Part shown: piece by piece, positions 12,500-25,145 of the stretch | Layout of the letters: every line of letters starts with the position of its first letter | Numbering within the stretch: position 1 is the first letter of the stretch | Assembly: GCF_047948215.1 (NCBI RefSeq) | Contig: NC_134464.1 | Coordinates: 4,908,001 to 4,972,000 of the forward strand | DNA: 64,000 nucleotides | Direction of reading: 5' to 3' | Origin: Lycorma delicatula | Taxonomy: Eukaryota; Arthropoda; Insecta; Hemiptera; Fulgoridae | Notes under the pieces: model-generated | The model's input: the letters and a program-made list of their open reading frames with translations, nothing else | Databases searched by the model: none | Told to the model about the DNA's origin: nothing | Made by a program: the position numbers and the translations under genes

Positions 12500-12999
12500 T
12501 CCTTAGTTGGGATTGTTAAGTTAGGTTAGGTTATTGAACACACGCCGCCAAGCCGAGTTTTAGCCCTGTTCACAGTTATTACCATTAACTTCCTGCTAGC
12601 CGGCCGAAACGCCCTTCATCTTACACTACACTACCTTCACGTTTCTTGCGGTGTCTACTATTTAACGATTAATATAGTCCTTTACTCGCTTACGTATCTT
12701 AGTTTGATTTCGTTCCGATCAAACACTTTCGTGGTTTTTTCTTTCGCTTTGTCTCTTTTAACTTTATGCTTTTGCTTTTAACATTCATTAACGGTAAGCT
12801 TTTAGTAAACGCGTTCTCATTCTTCCATTGAAAATTGCCTGTCGTGAAGGATCGACCGTTTATTTATTCAGAGAATAAAAATCACTTTGATATGAAAGAA
12901 AAACTTAATTATATAAATTTATAATAAATATTATATACTATATTCAGCATCGTTCTTTTTTATTATATTAATAAACCTAATATGTACGGCTACATTTCA
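12500..12999. other. Unassigned sequence with two TTAGGT units
   Basis: Contains ttaggttaggtta at about 12523, too short to be a telomeric tract. The 12540-12660 part is GC-richer than its surroundings, but I found no partner copy and no coding signal. Confidence 0.4.
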
Positions 13000-13056
13000 T
13001 ATTGTTAGCGTATGAAAAATGATATTCTCGATCAAGATTCAAACTCAGAATGTCAG
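13000..13056 (-). repeat. Fragment of S2-like SINE
   Basis: On the minus strand it has a B-box-like gagtttgaatcttgatc followed by atatcatttttcatacgct. The latter matches the body of the better-preserved minus-strand copy at 15900-16018. The tRNA-like 5' half is lost. Confidence 0.4.
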
Positions 13057-13840
13057 ATATCAAAAATAAAGATATTTCCGTTCCGCTACAGGGATCGTGG
13101 ACGGTTATTATAAATCAATTAATATAATCATATATTGTAAATTAATTTAGTTTTTCTTTTTTATTTCGTAAAACTAACAAGTTAAAGAATATTAAATTTA
13201 TCTGGATTAATATTATACGGAGATCGTGCTTGTTTGATCGGCTTAAGATTAACCGTAACAGAAGGTCGGTTATGAATATACGACTTCTTCTTTATGTATC
13301 AAACGTAAAATCGTTTTAATTCAGTTAATGATGCAAATAATTTTACCTGAATTTAAATCCTTATATTAACGATGTTGTTCTATCGTTGGGATTCATTTAA
13401 TAGCACTATCGTAAAAATATTTGAAATTAGATAAGACCGATATTAAAATGTAATCCGGATTCTACAACTTGATATAAGGTAGAAGTTTTGTTTCCAGTAT
13501 AGTTGGATAAATTAGTCTCGAAATATATTATTGTCGAGATTGTTTCTGAATTAAATTAAAGAAAATTTGCAGGCGTTGATTATATTTAATCGCAAATAAT
13601 AATAATACTAATGGGATAAACCTTTTAGATGTCTGGTGAAAATTAATTAAGGTTGATGGATTCATTACATTACACACTATTTGAAAAATTATAGAGAAGG
13701 ATGTGTGTAGATCAATGTTTCTCAAACTTGACTCTTTAATCCAGTTAACAGCCCCGCCCTCTTGAAAGGATTTAAAAATTCAAGAGCTTTAGATGAAAAG
13801 AAGGAATTTTTTGAACTTGGAATATAATTAATTGTAATCA

Positions 13841-14606
13841 ATATATATAAAAACGAATGTTTGTTTGTCCCGTATGCGTTCCTATACCGTTCATGCGATT
13901 GCAATGAAACTTTTGTGAGTTGTGCGCACGCCCGCGAACGTTTCTGTATTAGTTTGGACCCGCTAGGTGAGGCTGGGGTCGAGATATTTCGAAAAAACTT
14001 TTTACGGTCCGATTTGGTCCGTATTCAGAATATGAGTTACTTTCATGGAAAGAAATATCTCTGCAAAAATTGACCCGCTAGGTGGCGCTGGGGTTGAGAT
14101 ATTTAGAAAAGTTGTATTTATGACCGATTTGGTTCATATTGAGAATATATGTTAGTTACGTGAAAAGAAACACCTTTACAAAAGTTATACTCGCTAGGTG
14201 GCGCTGGTATCTAGATATTAACGAAACAAACAAATATACAAACAGATTTTCTTCTTCTATATATATAAAAGGCAATGTTCGTATGTGTGTCCGCTATAAA
14301 TTAAAACTACTGGACCGATTTATGCGCGGGTTTTGCAAAATGGTCCGCGTTGTCCGGAGAAGGCTTCAAGCTATTGAAATCCTGATCTGACCGGTAGAAA
14401 GAACGTTAGGGGTATTTTGAATTGACTTCTGTGTTTAGCGAGTAGTTTGAATTAAATCCGACAGGTAGTGCTGTTTTGACGATTGGATTTGTTTACATTC
14501 TGACTGTTATAAAGTGAAACGTTAAATTTTGTGAAATTCCGTAACGTTCAGTTTTTTAATATTTTTTAAGTTTCAGTTGTGTTCATTTAATCTATACATA
14601 TATATA
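13841..14606 (+). repeat. Composite repeat H, copy H1 (Helitron-like)
   Basis: Three modules appear in order. Module Y starts atatatataaaaacgaatg and includes tgtcccgtatgcgttcctat and two versions of gacccgctaggtggcgctgg (about 13955 and 14071), with a third shorter one near 14195. Module X starts cttctatatatataaaaggc and includes tactggaccgatttatgcgc. The third module ends gttaaattttgtgaaattc...gttcatttaatctata. The same modules occur on the minus strand at 52666-53022 and 53837-54438. The TC-TATATATATAAA start of module X resembles non-autonomous Helitron 5' ends of arthropods, but no CTRR end was fixed, so classification is tentative. Open frames here are by-products. Confidence 0.65.
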
Positions 14607-14630
14607 ACCTATTTCTCGTATTCCAAACAT

Positions 14631-15235
14631 TTTTTTTTGTCTTCAGTCATTTGACTGGTTTGATGCAGCTCTCCAAGATTCCCTATCTAGTGCTAGTCGT
14701 TTCATTTCAGTATACATCCTACATCCCTAACAATTTGTTTTACATATTCCAAACGTGGCCTGCCTACACAATTTTTTCCTTCTACCTGTCCTTCCAATAT
14801 TAAAGCGACTATTCCAGGATGCCTTAGTAAAGTCTGTCTCTTCTTTTAACTATATTTTTCCAAATGCTTCTTTCTTCATCTATTTGCCGCAATACCTCTT
14901 CATTTGTCACTTTATCCACCCATCTGAATTTTAACATTCTCCTACAGCACCGCATTTCAAAAGCTTCTAATCTTTTCTTCTCAGATTGTCCAAGTTTCAC
15001 TTCCATATAAAGGGACACTCCAAACATACACTTTCAAAAATCTTTTCCTGACATTTAAATTAATTTTTGATGTAAAAAAATTATATTTCTTACTGAAGGC
15101 TCGTTTCGCTTGTGCTATTCGGCATTTTATATCGCTCCTGCTTCGTCCATCTTTAGTAATTCTACTTCCCAAATAACAAAATTCTTCTACCTCCATAATC
15201 TTTTCTCCTTTTATTTTCACATACAGTGGTCCATC
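14631..15235 (-). pseudogene. LINE 3' end: C-terminal reverse transcriptase remnant
   Basis: Read on the minus strand this is the C-terminus of a non-LTR endonuclease-reverse transcriptase. Successive blocks are VEEFCYLGSRITKDGRS, IKCRIAQAKRAFSKK, FLKVYVWSVPLYGSETWTI (15220-14981), then after a frameshift KKRLEAFEMRCCRRMLKF and WVDKVTNEEVLRQIDEER (15027-14824), then GRPRLEYVKQIVRDVG in mixed frames, and ending MKRLALDRESWRAASNQSND-stop near 14643. A T-run at 14631-14639 on the plus strand is the poly(A) side. The element is 5'-truncated near 15235, as is usual for LINE insertions. RTE-like affinity is likely but not certain. Confidence 0.85.
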
Positions 15236-15240
15236 TTATT

Positions 15241-15899
15241 TATTTTTAATTTTTGATTAAAAGTTACTTCATTTTCATGTCTTTTATGAATGATAATCAT
15301 CAGCACTTATTTGAATTTTTGTTTTATTTTCTTGCTATCTTTAAGGGTGGGGAAAGGGCTAATGAAATTAAAAACCGTGTGTCAGTTGTTAACTTAAGAA
15401 ATCTCTGTTCAGATAGTAAAATCTGAAAAAGTAATGAAAAAATTCGGCGATAGGTAACCGAACATATTTGAATTATCGGTCGATTATGAATTAACGTATG
15501 GGTGTGACGCGGCGTTGTGCGACGAGCTTCCTTCCGACCCGTGTTGTCTCACACCGGTACACTCGCGGTAACAATTTAATTATACATTATCGACTACTAC
15601 TTACTAGTATTTCCCTTAACATATGGTTATACGTTTTTGTATTACAACAAAAAAAACTTTTTTTAAAGCGAATCACGATAAATTGCTACTTATATAATTA
15701 ATAAATTTAAAAAATTCACTTTATAATTGTAACGTAATAAATAATCAGTAATTAATTCGTAATGATGTGTTGAAATAATTTTCTGGGTTATTCTATACAT
15801 TATTAAACGTTAGTTATTTTTGTAGTAAAATACGTAATAATCGTACAAGTATTTTAAACGTAAGAGAACGGAAATCCACGCGATGCAGTAATCTCTAAG
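15241..15899. other. Unassigned sequence
   Basis: AT-rich, with a small GC-richer spot around 15500-15560. No homology recognised on either strand. Confidence 0.45.
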
Positions 15900-16018
15900 A
15901 GAATAAAATCTTTGTAGCGTATGAAAAATATCATGCTTGATCCTAATTCGAATCCGAGATCTTCCGGATGAAAGGTGTTAGTGCTACAATCTGCCATGGA
16001 GGTTGGCATGTTGAGGCG
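15900..16018 (-). repeat. tRNA-headed SINE, S2-like
   Basis: On the minus strand the order is an A-box-like tggcagattgtagcactaac, tttcatccggaagatctcgg, B-box ggattcgaatt, then atgatatttttcatacgcta. This parallels the S2 order (head, TTTCATCCGGA, TTCGAAT, body) with several substitutions, so it is an older or sister copy. Confidence 0.6.
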
Positions 16019-16035
16019 TAATGTGTGCAAATATG

Positions 16036-16036
16036 T

Positions 16037-16072
<36 letters not shown>
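16036..16072. repeat. (AC)n-(AT)n microsatellite
   Basis: Compound AC then AT tract, immediately upstream in SINE orientation of the S2-like copy; it may have grown from the SINE's flank. Confidence 0.95.
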
Positions 16073-17880
16073 GCAGTGTGCAGAATGTATTTATATAAAA
16101 AGAAAGCTTCTGTTTTGATATACACTGATTAATTAGTTAAAATTAGTAAAAAAATTTTTTTTTTGTTTTTTTTTTGTCAGATTTATGAAACCAATAAAGT
16201 TGAAACAATCTCACTATTCCGATTTATACTGTTATTTTTTTATATTAATTTTAGGAATTTTATAAACGTAAGCGTTTTCTAAGATCGTATAAGTTTTTAA
16301 TAAAAAAATGAAAATTATTTAGTTAATTCTGACAAAATTAATAGATTCTAATCAAATATTCTTTGGTTTATTATATTCCAGATTCTTTTCTGCTAACAAC
16401 CACTAGTTTTTTGATTTTCTCGCGGCAAATAAATTAAAGTTTTTAGTTTTTAATAATATTTATAATAGGCTATAATTTCTACATTAGTTTTACGTTAAAA
16501 ATAAATTTATATATTTTAATACTAAAATCAAATAATTTAAAAAAATATTTTTTTTTTCTTTTAAAAATAAATGTAACTTATAATACATCGATTTAAAGAG
16601 TTGAACGAATCGTTTTCTTTACACCATGTCTCCCGCTTTATTGTTGCTACGACCCGTGTAATCGTCAAACAGTACAACGCAAAAAAACATTAATCGGATT
16701 TATTTTCTCCAACATTAATGATGTTAATTATGTAATCGATAGTTACGGCGAATAGAAATCGAAGCGTTTGTTAGGCGTTTCAATTTTGGTGGAGCGGCTA
16801 GCAGCAGCGTAACATCGGGTTCAGCGAAGTAGAAATCTAGAAACCGGTTAATTTTTCTTCAAATTATCCAGCAAGCCTAGCACGGGATGTTTGTTATTCT
16901 TGATTTTTTCTAATAGTATGACTTACATCGGTTCAACTAAAACCGTTACGGTTGTACCATCTAACATAAAAACATACATGTGTATATAACAAAACCGACA
17001 GCAGTAAAACCATTTTATAAAGTTTGTTTGCATTTTGTCCTTTTATTGTGAATGCGGTTCTATATATTTTTCTTTATATATATTTATATATACATTCATT
17101 CATTTTTTTTTTTTTTTTAATAAGGCTAATTTAATAACAAAAAAGTCACTAAAATAGAAATTAGGATCAGTCTGATGTTAGAATCCAGTAAAGAACGTAT
17201 ATTTATTTGTGTTTTTTAAAGATTTAGATTTTTAAATAATCTTATTTTCATTAGTGAACATTAAAATACAAGAGACATCAAATACGATACGATAGCAGAA
17301 TAATAATAGTTTATTTAAGTTATATTATTATTAAAATCAAAAGAAAGATAATTTTAGTGTAGGTATAAATAAAAAAAAATCAATATCTACACCGAAGAAA
17401 AGATACGACGTACAGGTTGCTTCGGGGTAGATGATGATTGTAATTAGGGTAGGGGATATTTTTTATTCCTTAACAGAAATAAAAAAATTAACTTAAAAAT
17501 GTTATAATAGATGTCATTACGAATCGATAAACGGTTCTTTAATAGAGGTACTGATGATGAAGAGATTTGCTGTATTTTCTTATGTTATTTTTATTTTTTT
17601 TAAATTTTAGGAACTGTTTTTTTAGACGAGAGTTGAATTATTGATCTATTTTGTTTTCTTTGAATTCAGCTGCGGGTATTTGTAGTAGTGAGTGGGGTGG
17701 GAGTACGTACAATGTGATCGCTAAAACGTTGCCGCGCGGGTGACTCATACATACAGTATAGTAAGTTAAGTATTGTACAGTAATGTTAGTATTGTTTGAA
17801 AATAACCATTGATTTTTTTTTGTCATAAGAAAATACCCATCCTTTTTTTGTTTTGTTAATATGTATATTGTATACTCTTA
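16073..17880. other. Unassigned AT-rich sequence
   Basis: No recognised element. Slightly higher GC at 16625-16960, with no ORF of note. T runs occur at about 16155-16180 and 17105-17120. Confidence 0.5.
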
Positions 17881-17889
17881 CACACACAC

Positions 17890-17958
<69 letters not shown>
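17881..17958. repeat. Long (TA)n microsatellite
   Basis: A short CACACA start is followed by more than 30 uninterrupted TA units, the longest such tract here. It is fully self-complementary, so it is prone to cruciform formation and assembly-length error. Confidence 0.97.
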
Positions 17959-17960
<2 letters not shown>

Positions 17961-18032
17961 TCAAAAATAATATATATATTATGCTTAATAATATATTGAA
18001 ATATATATTGTATACTCAATTTATTTATGTTA

Positions 18033-19172
18033 GAAATCTGATACGGACACCATATGACTTCCTTTACGCATATTAAATTACATATGCACATTTTTTGCTG
18101 CACTTGATTTAAAATTATTTCATTTGAAAGTGAGATACGATCCTTCAATCCTTTAATGAAAGTGGGCAGTTACACGATTGCTAAAATATTAGTTATTATT
18201 AACATCAAATATTTATGCATTAATTCAACAACAGTCTTACCTGAAATATTAGGATAGAGTAAAAGTCCCGTGATTACTCTTTAAATAAATTGCTTACCAA
18301 ATAATCTAATAATAAAAACTAATTATTCTACACCGTAAGATCAAAATTAATATTTGTCACAGATATACGTAAGTTCACTAAACGAAATACATTAATTATT
18401 ACTTTTATTTATACGTCACACATCAGAAATCTGAAATACATACCAGAAATCTTGTGCGTATTACGCAAAAGTGAAAAGAAAGTTTCAACAATCGCTTTAC
18501 ATTGCGTACAATTCAAAAATTTCTTTTACTTTTCTGTGAAATAATTAAATAAAATGATTTAAAAAAAAAATATATACAATTTTTATAAGATTTTGCTAAG
18601 AGAATCAAAAAATAATACGATTTTCAATTAACATGAAATAATCAGATGTTTCACCAAATATATTATTTTTATTTTATTTTACTTCTAATTTTATTTCTAT
18701 AATAAATTTTTCATTTTTCTTTTATTATCGCTGAATTATTATTTATTTAAAAATGCTTTTACAATCGCGGGTTAATAATTATTAAATCAATATATTTGAA
18801 TTAAAAAAAGAAAAGTTAAAAAAAAACAAAAGGAGATGAAATTTGATTCGAACCGATGCGCCTTTCCTTTAAGATCCAAATATTTCGTTAATTCAAATTT
18901 TTATTTTTATTCCGATCGCAATCAAAAGGGAGGTGCATAACTAGGTGTTACAACAGCGCAAAATAAAACATTTCAATATCCTACGTACGGCTAATCGTTT
19001 TTGAGTTATGCGAGATAAATACGCACTTCTATACACGCATACATATGTACGTGCAGACGTCACGCCGAAATTAGTCTAAATGGATTTAGGAATAGTCAAA
19101 ATGGATATTTCCGTTGAAATATGAAAATCGAAATGTTTCGCTATCACAATACTTCCTTTACTTCGTTCGAGG
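18033..19172 (-). repeat. Family P repeat, copy P2 (interrupted)
   Basis: On the plus strand this reads as the reverse of P: aaatctgatacggacaccat at the left (3' end of P), cggctaatcgtttttgagtt and gacgtcacgccgaaattagt further right, and acttcctttacttcgttcga at the right (5' end). The P similarity breaks off near 18125 and resumes near 18690, so about 560 bp of other sequence sits inside. The P body here also lacks some middle blocks seen in P3 and P4. Confidence 0.75.
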
Positions 19173-19335
19173 AAGTAAAAATTGTTTGTTTGTCGGTATT
19201 TTATAATCTTGATGATAATAACGGTAGGTGATACCGAATAAGATAAAACTAAAATTTGCGACATCGTCCGGTAAAGTGAATACAATGAAGTCGACGGTAC
19301 CGCTACTGTATTTCTAAGTTGTAACTTCATTTGAT

Positions 19336-19845
19336 GTGAATAAAGTGCACTTAAAACTTCATTACTTCGGACACACTGCACTTTGTCAGTCGGTTTTCAT
19401 CGACATGCTGATGTTCATGCGCGTGAGGGTGGGAAAAACATGTAAGGAAAGAAGAGTTATTAGTAGATGCGACGAGCCGATGCGTTTTGAAACTGAAAGT
19501 ATTGATTTGCTGACCTCAGAATTTATACCGAATAGCGGTGAAACTCGGGGAAAAACACTAACCGATCGCACGGAAATATTTTTACGTTATACTGCAGATC
19601 CAAGATTTCAGAGCGGACCGGCAGAAGATTTTGGAGCAGACCGATAAACATTGTTGAAAAGTATTAACAACGTTACAGGAACTTATAACGGATTCATTTT
19701 CCTAGTACAGCGCAACGGAAGAATAATGCAATGTTACTGTGGCAAATGTACTATCGTTTACAAACCGTTATCGGTGCATTAGATTGCAATCGCGTAGAGA
19801 TTAAAAAACCTTGGCGCTTCGGAGAAAACTTGATTTTCTGTTTCA
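19336..19845 (+). pseudogene. PIF/Harbinger (HARBI1-like) transposase remnant
   Basis: The open part ends ETRGKTLTDRTEIFLRYTAD followed by PRFQSGPAEDFGADR (19336-19647). It fits the HARBI1-like N-terminal helix-turn-helix segment that normally reads near LTDRxQILxFLRYxADPxFQSGVAEDxG. About 100 bp later another frame gives LWQMYYRLQTVIGALDCN then RVEIKKPWRFGE (about 19730-19828). This matches the block holding the first catalytic Asp of the DDE nuclease (TVIGALDCTHxxIKKP). A frameshift and deletion separate the two, and the remaining DDE residues were not found downstream. The remnant is therefore non-functional. It follows P2 by about 160 bp. Confidence 0.75.
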
Positions 19846-19849
19846 CCCG

Positions 19850-22800
19850 ATAAAAACATTTTTTCCTGATCTTTAAGTTTGATCTTCTTGTTTCCCGTTG
19901 TTTTTTGTCGGTGTCCTTTTCTACTTTGGTCTTCCTGTTTGGAGCGTTTTCTTCATTTTGGCCGCGGAGATTTCAATCCCGGTACCTCGAGACTATATGC
20001 TACATACGTCTTCCGGCGCTTTATTTTTTCCGTTTACAACTTTTGACTTTTCAGACAACACCGGGTGTTTCAGCGAGTAAATTGACGAATAAATGTTGTC
20101 TGTCCGCAATGTTCTTAACATCCCCTTCGTCTTCGATTACGACAAGTTAAAATAAGATGAATGTTCTAGAACGATAAAAGAATCTTCCTCTTATGAGCCG
20201 AGGCTTGACGCTGAACTAAGATCGACACGGAACGAGGTGCAGTGCGGGCTGGGAGGTAGAAGATAGGACCAACAGGTTGTAACTTGAAAGATAGTTATTG
20301 TCGCACTATAATTATGACTTCCCGTAGTTGTACGTTCAGTTTTCCGGATACATAACTACCAAAATGTAGCGTTTGTTTATTCACTCCAAAGCTATCGCTA
20401 CACCTTAGCTTCTGCTATGAAGTCGCTAAGTTTCATTAACTTGACCCGATTACATACCAAGATATTATTTCTTGTAATAATACGATCGATTGATTTCTAT
20501 CTTAAGTGAACTCGAAAATGGGGGAAGACCTCTAGTTCAATCATTTTTTTTCTGAAAGCTATACTTTTAAACGAACCGACCGATTTCGATGATTTTTTTT
20601 GATTTTTATTTTGTATTGAATTGTTTTGGTGTTTTCATTCTAAGTTTTTCCCGTATAACTTAAACTGAAAATCTATTATTCTAAAAATTACGTTGTCTTC
20701 ATAAACGATTTAAAAACAACTTTTTCATCTTTCTGTCGACGAGTATTAGATCTTTAAGCCTAATAATGCAAGTATATATATTGATTGATGCGATTCAAAC
20801 ATTTGTAGTAAAAAGATTAGTCGGACATATTAAAAAAAATAATAGTAAATATTATAATGTACTATCCAAGCGGCTACTTACGTCAGGAAGTAGTATGGAA
20901 AAATCTAATGGAAAATGCAGCAATCTTCGAGAAATAAAAAAAAAATAAAAAAGTAAATTGGAAAAGGAAAGATAACATTTTCCCGACTAATCTCAACTTA
21001 AAAAAAATATAATTATTTAAACAAATAAAAAACTTTACATTAAAAATGAAAAAAAAAACTTTTAAAAAATCGCGCAAAAAATTAGGAAACTAGTTTTTCT
21101 CAATTTAATCGTTAAATCTGGAGTGTAAAAGTCGGCGGCAATAAAAAATGAACCAGCGTTCCCTTGCTGCGTCGCAGCGTTATTATTACAAAGTAATGTT
21201 ATCGATTTTTAAAAATCGGCTAAAAACCTAGTGGACCTGTGCTCCTCCACACAATTACGATTTAATTATTATAGTTTGATTTGTAAATGAAGTCGGTAAA
21301 TATAGTTTGAACATTTTTACGTTATTAAAAAAAAATTCTCGAATAAGCTATTAAATAATTTGTCTGCATTTTATCAGTGATTGATAACGGATAGCTTAAT
21401 TCTAATTAAAAAACAAAAAAAAAAAAACAATTTACGAAGCTCCAGTAGACGCTAACTAATCTAGAGTATGTACGATCATATAGTTTTTCTTTATCAGCTC
21501 GTACTTACAGAAAAAAAAAGTATTTTATATTTAAATAGATTTTTTGACGTAATTTAATATTTTGTATTTTAAGAGAAAGTAATAAAAGTATAAAAGGTAA
21601 TAAACTATCCGAAACGCACTTCGACCGATAAGCTTAACGTGTTAATAACGGTGGAGAAATAAAACCACCGGATTTATCCACCGTTTAATAGATCATATTA
21701 ACGAAACACTGCGCTATATAGGTCCTGAATTCGTCAGAACGGACATAATAAGGTCACACTTTCACCCTTCTAAAACTAGGAAAGAAAAAAAAAGGGGTGA
21801 TGGGTGATGTCGATGAAAATAATAAGAAAAAGGAGACGGATATCCGCCTAGATGATAATTCAAGGTCCTCTTAAAGCGGTAGAAACTCATTTTATATACA
21901 ATTTCTCAAGAGCTCAAGGAATGTTTATACTTTTCTTACCGAAAAGTATTGCGCTTTGGTAATACGTAAACATTCAGCGAAATAATTTGCAAAATTTTTA
22001 TCCCCGATCTCGAAAATTTTATTTATTTATTTTTTTAGAATATCTCAGCCGGACGAGCAATACATAAAAAAAATCACTACGGAACACTTTAATTGTCTAT
22101 CGTATATGTTTACAGATTTTTTTTTAACTTTTGAGGATTTGACTCCGTAATTTGCAAATATTATGCGATTAAGTTAAGCAAAGTTTTTCGGTTTTGTAAT
22201 GTAATTCGATATTGTATATTAAAAAATCGGGTTGAAGACCGATTTCCGATCGCGGGCGTTCTACTGGACGAATCGGGTTGCCTTTTCTTTATTCGGCTCA
22301 GAATGACCCACAGTTACGTCATCAATCGTCCTCGGAGGCCAAACTTGAGTCTCCTCTGACAATTCCCCAAAAAATTCTTATTTATTACTTATTCGAGGAG
22401 CTTTCCGAAGTTATTACATTGAAGGTCTGTCGATGGTGACACTCCGAGCAGAATAAAAATCTCAGTCCGATCCGTGGACGGAGTGGAATCGGGTTCTGAG
22501 CACGCGTTTTATCTGCGTTTTAGGAAAGGAAAGAAAAAACACAGCGGTTGGAGTCGAGACGTGTTGTAAACGGAATAGGTGGTCTAGTTAAATATATCGC
22601 TACAGAACAGCAAAGGCCACTCGCTAGTTTTACTTAAAAATATAATTTAATAATTTTTCAGATAAATCTTTTATTTATTTTGCGAAAATAATTGTTTAAA
22701 TCGAAACAATCGTAAGAGAAAATTTTGAAATCGTTCTAGAAACCGGTTTTCGAAATCGGCTTTGCCTTCTCAGGGCCGGGAACGTAAAACGATTCCATTT

Positions 22801-23345
22801 CTTTTTTTATCTTATCTAGATACGTATTCAAACAAAAAATAAAAGTAAATAAAACTGCCGGCAGTAACGTCAGTTAAAATTAGGTAAAAATAGAAGAAAA
22901 AATTATAAGAATGTTTAAAACTCGACTAAAATTAAAAAACAAAATATATTTTTAACGATCAGTCGTACGATTCGGTTCGCCGTGTCGTTTCAAAAAGTAT
23001 AAATGTCCAACAAATATAATTTAAGTTAAAAATAATAATATTGAATTGTTAAAATCGGATTTTATTTCGTATCAACCAAATTTTCTCTTGCCTCTATCAT
23101 TATTAATCGGGTACGAGTCCCTTTGCGAATACGCATGTTTAATGTGAATTGTGTGTTACCTGTATACATTAAGGAGTTGTTTTTTTTTCATAAATATTTA
23201 TTAAAAAATTCAGTGTGTTATATAAAGGAATAAAGACTACGTAAATAATTAAGTAATATAAAAGTTATTTTTTTATATTGCTGCACTCTTTCTCTCTTTC
23301 CATTTAAACTCATTCTCTTTAATGTACGTTATATGAATGTGCGTG
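19850..23345. other. Unassigned sequence
   Basis: Overlapping open frames at 19898-20150 have no recognised motif. A GC-richer patch at about 22230-22580 was read in both directions without finding a family. There are A and T homopolymers (20520-21070, 21410-21430) and no SINE head. Confidence 0.45.
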
Positions 23346-23347
23346 TG

Positions 23348-23348
<1 letters not shown>

Positions 23349-23383
<35 letters not shown>

Positions 23384-23426
23384 TAATATATATATATATA
23401 CGCCTACATCATCATCATCATCATCG
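23349..23426. repeat. (AT)n and (CAT)n microsatellites
   Basis: About 14 AT units, a short imperfect part, a second AT run, then about six CAT units ending in cgtcat. Confidence 0.95.
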
Positions 23427-23959
23427 TCATTTCTGGTATGTAGAACCATAACTTCATCTTTTCTCTCTTCCCTGGTTTATTAGGTTTGCAAAGGTAAAGG
23501 TGGGCTACGTTCGCTAAAGGGTAGGTAATATATAGCGATGGCTGTGTTATATTCTGTGTCGGTTACTTTAACCTTCCTAAAGTAACCGTGTTACAAAATA
23601 CTTCTTGTTCAACTAGGTTATATTCTGACTAGTCTATTATACGTTATTAATAATATCGTAAGGTAATTCTGGTAATCGATTATCTAAGTTATTAATGATA
23701 AATTACGTTAATAAATAACGGATATTACATCGGTGATAAACTAAACGTAATTATTATTTATTATATTTAGCTGGAACTTCGTTACGTTTTTAGATTTAAA
23801 AATAACGCGCTTTATTTTAACAGGTTAAGCGATGAAAAAGTAGACGATAACGAGTAATAATTACCGATTATTTTAAATTACTCCTACATACTGTTTAAGG
23901 ATTTAAATTAGAAAAAAATTAATTAGGTGTATTAATGAAAAGTTTAAGTGACAAAAGGA

Positions 23960-24330
23960 ATTTTTTTGGAGTTGTCGATCGGTCGATCGATTTGACACTA
24001 GTCTCAATTCTTTTCTGTTCTACGCTAATCTTTTAACTTCCATACGTTTATTAAAGCTTACTTCCTGAATTATTTGTTTCTGGTATTCCAGCGGCTGTTT
24101 TTAACTAAGATTTTTATTTTCTATACGTTCCATCGATCTAGTTCTTTATAATATTCGGCCGCAAATGTTTTCGTAAAATATAATATAATATTTTCTTATA
24201 TTGCCGTAATTCTTCTTTTCGTGTGCGTTTCCGAATCAACCGATTTCAACATCCTCACGCAACACCGCACTTCAAAGACCTTTCTTTTCTTTTCTTTCTG
24301 CTTTCCTGTTCTACATAATTCATCACCCGA
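23960..24330 (-). pseudogene. LINE 3' end, second minus-strand copy
   Basis: Read on the minus strand, pieces match the C-terminus of the LINE at 14631-15235. KVFEVRCCVRMLKSVD (about 24295-24248) parallels RLEAFEMRCCRRMLKFRWVD. PLEYQKQIIQEV, then MEVKRLA, stop, NRKELRLVSNRSTD (about 24105-23965) parallels GRPRLEYVKQIVRDV and MKRLALDRESWRAASNQSND. The middle is scrambled by indels. It is more decayed than the 14.6 kb copy. Confidence 0.6.
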
Positions 24331-24589
24331 AAGCGTTACAATTTACACAAAATTTTCATTCGTAGTTATTTGACGCAAGGAGATTTATTTTCCTTATAAA
24401 ACCTATCCTTTCCGGTACCGATTTACCGTTCGTGTCTCAATTATTCTGTTCACTACATGTAATTTTATTATTAACCCGCTAAGCGGTTTGTTTCGGACCG
24501 CTTACACGCACATAAACGCGCAAATTAATCAAAAATATTTATCATTTTGTTTAAATATAATATTTTTCGTTTATTTAATTCAATGATTC

Positions 24590-25145
24590 TAACTAAAGCG
24601 CGCGCGCTTACCGTATTTAATTCGCGCGGTTTTTGCGGTACTAGCGGCGACGGTCGGCACTAACTAAGCTATGTAATTTCACAACTTACATACAACAACT
24701 TTCGCTTGAACGGTTAGCAGACTGGTGCAGCCGCGAGGCTTAACGCACGAGGTTGATCGAGTTCGGCACCCGGCCAGACCGAGTTACACTTTTACGTTTT
24801 AATTATTATTCATTTATTTGATTCTACTGCTCAGATCAGAGCATTTTTTTGAGCCGGAGGTGCGATTTAGCAAAATTTTTTTGCAAATATTGTTATGTTT
24901 TAACGTTAACAAATGCGCCTAAGAAGAATATGACCTTAATTAGCCGAATCTCGTGATACTGAGGGTGACCTTGCTCTACAGCCTCACCCCCTTGGCCTTT
25001 TAAGTTGAACATTTAATGGCACGAATGCTCCATATATAGAAGTAATTTGACCGAGTTTGGTCAAAATACGTCCAGGAATTCTGGAAGTATAAGGTGATTT
25101 AGAGGCCGATACCGAGCACACTTGCGTACATACGAACATTAACAT
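24590..25145 (+). repeat. GC-rich patch and possible SINE/LINE tail
   Basis: At 24590-24790 the sequence is unusually rich in CG (gcgcgcgcttaccg, gcggcgacggtcggc). It includes cagccgcgaggcttaacgca and gttcggcacccggccagacc, which looks like a worn pol III-type head. 25040-25140 (gtttggtcaaaatacgtcca, then acttgcgtacatacgaacat) resembles a non-LTR 3' tail ending in an ACATACGAAC run. Whether these are one element is unclear. Confidence 0.35.

Noticed and set aside
12523..12535. TTAGGTTAGGTTA as telomeric repeat
   Set aside because: Only about two units; the insect telomere motif in so short a run is expected by chance and is common in interspersed DNA.
13710..13850. Possible hAT-type short element starting caatgtttctcaaact
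   Set aside because: The start resembles some hAT ends, but no matching opposite end or 8-bp duplication was seen.
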